This document shows, piece after piece, positions 12,764 through 14,039 of a stretch of 14,039 nucleotides of DNA. Position 1 is the first letter of the stretch; every line of letters starts with the position of its first letter. Below the pieces are notes generated by a model that was given only the letters and a program-made list of their open reading frames with translations, did not search any database and was not told where the DNA came from. The DNA lies in contig DATDTL010000007.1 of the NCBI GenBank assembly GCA_035290885.1, positions 1-14,039 on the forward strand. The letters are read 5' to 3'. The translations under genes were made by a program, and so were the position numbers. The DNA comes from JACQID01 sp035290885. GTDB lineage: Archaea > Aenigmatarchaeota > Aenigmatarchaeia > GW2011-AR5.

Positions 12764-13585
12764 TTATCCGAACTTTATGCCGCCTTTCTCGAAGCGCTTC
12801 TTGATTTCGCCAAGAACGCGGGAAACAACGGCCTCCCTCCTGCGTATGCCTTCCATCCAGAACCACAGCTCCAGGAGGACGCGGTCCTTGTTTATATCCT
12901 TGATGAAAATCTTGGGCTCCAGCTTCTTCATGTCTTTCGGCACTGTAAGCAGCGCCTCAAGAGCTGACATCTTTCTTGCGACCCTCGGCACTATCTCGTG
13001 GTTTTCGGCGCATACCTCCATGAGCAGGGCCATCGCTTTTTCAATGTCAGAATCGTAGGACACTCCCACCGGAACGACGCACCGTATGTACTCGCCTTCC
13101 GTGTAATTTATTACAGTGCCTGTCACGAACGCGGAATTCGGCACGGTGAATATCCTGCCGTCCATGGAACGCATGCGCGTCCTGCGAAGGCCTATGTCTA
13201 TGACCTTGCACACAGTGCCGTTGAATTCCACGTAATCCCGCTCCCGGAACGGCCTGTCCACCATTATTATGATGCCGGCTATGTAGTTCTGTATTGTCTG
13301 CTGCGCCGAGAAGGCTATCGCAAGGGTTATCAGCCCGACGCTGGCTGCGAATTCCGCGACGTTGAAATTGAGCACAACAGTAAAGCCATACGAGAAGCCC
13401 GCTGCGTATATGGCGTAAAGCAGCAGCTTTGATGCAAAGTAGTAGCCTGAGAACGTGATTTTTTTGAGCTTCAGGTACCTCAGCGTGAACGCATGAACCG
13501 CGTTTCCCGCGATTAGCGTCGCGAAGAACACGAACACGAACGTCAGCATCCTTTCCACGAAGGACAATGATATTGGTTCAGCCAT
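12764..13585 (-). CDS. mscS: MscS-family small-conductance mechanosensitive channel
   Basis: 273 residues, near the size of classic MscS. Membrane helices lie at about 10-32 and 50-73, with the pore helix at about 79-107 (SVGLITLAIAFSAQQTIQNY then IAGIIIMVDRPF). The family signature follows in the beta domain: RERDYVEFNG, VIDIGLRRTRMRSMDG and FTVPNSAF (about 115-153), then the mixed alpha/beta cytoplasmic cage domain to the C-terminus. It forms a heptameric channel that opens on membrane tension and releases solutes on hypo-osmotic shock. ATG 13585 is supported by a TATA-like box 25 bp upstream, which overlaps the stop codon of the preceding gene (22-bp gap). The 37-residue gene follows in the same direction. 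Confidence 0.94.
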   Translation of the reverse strand: MAEPISLSFVERMLTFVFVFFATLIAGNAVHAFTLRYLKLKKITFSGYYFASKLLLYAIYAAGFSYGFTVVLNFNVAEFAASVGLITLAIAFSAQQTIQNYIAGIIIMVDRPFRERDYVEFNGTVCKVIDIGLRRTRMRSMDGRIFTVPNSAFVTGTVINYTEGEYIRCVVPVGVSYDSDIEKAMALLMEVCAENHEIVPRVARKMSALEALLTVPKDMKKLEPKIFIKDINKDRVLLELWFWMEGIRRREAVVSRVLGEIKKRFEKGGIKFG

Positions 13586-13605
13586 GGGATTATTTGACTG
13601 TCAGG

Positions 13606-13613
13606 GTTTAAGT
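13606..13613 (-). promoter_or_regulatory. TATA-like box for mscS
   Basis: The minus strand reads ACTTAAAC here, centred 25 bp upstream of ATG 13585 and overlapping the stop codon of the upstream gene. No Shine-Dalgarno site before mscS. Confidence 0.5.
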
Positions 13614-14039
13614 TGTTAAAGTGCCCTGCCCGCCGAACAACCGGTAGAGCCCGTCCATGAGTTCTTGGTGCCCGCGGTAATAGAATTTCGCGGTCTTCTG
13701 CGAAACCGGCAGCACCTTGCCACGAATCAGCTTCATTTCTGCCTCCCTAACGACAGGCATCACGACTACCATATCAGGGGAACCCGTCTGCCGGTGCGTC
13801 ATGTCTACTGAGTATTCCTGCCCTGCATATTGCAATGAAAACCATATATGCGGCTCCGCGTTCTCGCACGGAGGCGGCATGGTATAACTGCCGCCTATAA
13901 ACAGCGTATCGGCACCGGCGTCCTGCAGGCCCAGCGAGACCGCGGCTGAGACCGGCCCGCAGAGCCCATAACCGTCGCTCCCTCCCCTTCCGCATTTTCT
14001 GACGATTGCAAGATAATCTTGCGTTTTCGGCACTATCAG
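13608..14039 (-). CDS. Putative Cys-His-Asp (transglutaminase/papain-like) protein, 5' end outside window
   Basis: The frame is still open at the window edge, so the true start may lie beyond it; GTG at 14033 is the only in-window start near the edge and is used for numbering (141 residues). Residues GYGLCGPVSAAVSLGL (21-36) place Cys25 at the head of a helix, followed by PHIWFSL with His62 and EYSVDMTHRQ with Asp77. This Cys, then HxW, then xDxT order is the pattern of transglutaminase/papain-fold proteins in which a helix-start Cys, a strand His and an Asp make the active site. No signal peptide is visible in the part seen. It could be a peptidase, amidase or acyl-transfer enzyme; family assignment is tentative. 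It lies 22 bp upstream of mscS. Confidence 0.7.
   Translation of the reverse strand: MIVPKTQDYLAIVRKCGRGGSDGYGLCGPVSAAVSLGLQDAGADTLFIGGSYTMPPPCENAEPHIWFSLQYAGQEYSVDMTHRQTGSPDMVVVMPVVREAEMKLIRGKVLPVSQKTAKFYYRGHQELMDGLYRLFGGQGTLTT

Overview
The window looks archaeal. It carries both subunits of the archaeal GatDE Glu-tRNA(Gln) amidotransferase and an Lrp/AsnC-type one-domain regulator. A/T-rich TATA-like boxes are centred 25-28 bp upstream of the start codons of genes that lack a Shine-Dalgarno site, which is the arrangement of leaderless archaeal transcripts. The secreted Cys-rich protein at 3555-4280 resembles proteins I associate with DPANN-type genomes, so a DPANN archaeon (for example a Micrarchaeota- or Diapherotrites-like lineage) is a reasonable guess. 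The phylum cannot be fixed from this sequence.

Layout. (1) 1-4280, plus strand: the 3' part of a very large secreted multi-domain protein ending in an M64-like zinc metallopeptidase domain, overlapped by a small signal-peptide/Cys-rich/membrane-anchored protein with a strong Shine-Dalgarno site. (2) 4433-7084, minus strand: two unrecognised lipoproteins, each with its own promoter, and a small integral membrane protein. (3) 7158-8957, minus: gatE. (4) 8958-9283: a 326-bp gene-free stretch rich in inverted repeats. (5) 9284-10071: a divergent pair, an unknown 80-residue protein (minus) and an Lrp/AsnC regulator (plus). (6) 10084-12428, minus: gatD, whose promoter lies inside the 3' end of a membrane-anchored phospholipase-D-like gene. 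(7) 12429-12613: intergenic DNA with a 14-bp palindrome and two more structured repeats. (8) 12614-14039, minus: a 37-residue charged protein, a MscS-family mechanosensitive channel, and a window-truncated protein with a Cys-His-Asp (transglutaminase/papain-like) pattern.

How the genes fit together: GatD (asparaginase-like ammonia source) and GatE (Glu-tRNA(Gln) kinase/transamidase) make one enzyme but sit about 1.1 kb apart, separated by the divergent pair. Much of the rest is cell-surface: the secreted protease, the Cys-rich anchored protein, two lipoproteins, the anchored PLD-like protein and MscS.

The most unusual non-coding signal is a small dispersed repeat family (9216-9271, 12557-12604, and a partial copy at 12492-12526). 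Two copies lie just after the stop codons of two unrelated minus-strand genes, in the same orientation. They form similar hairpins whose arms differ by pair-preserving changes, which suggests an RNA-level element such as a 3'-UTR processing, stability or termination element, or an archaeal REP-like repeat.
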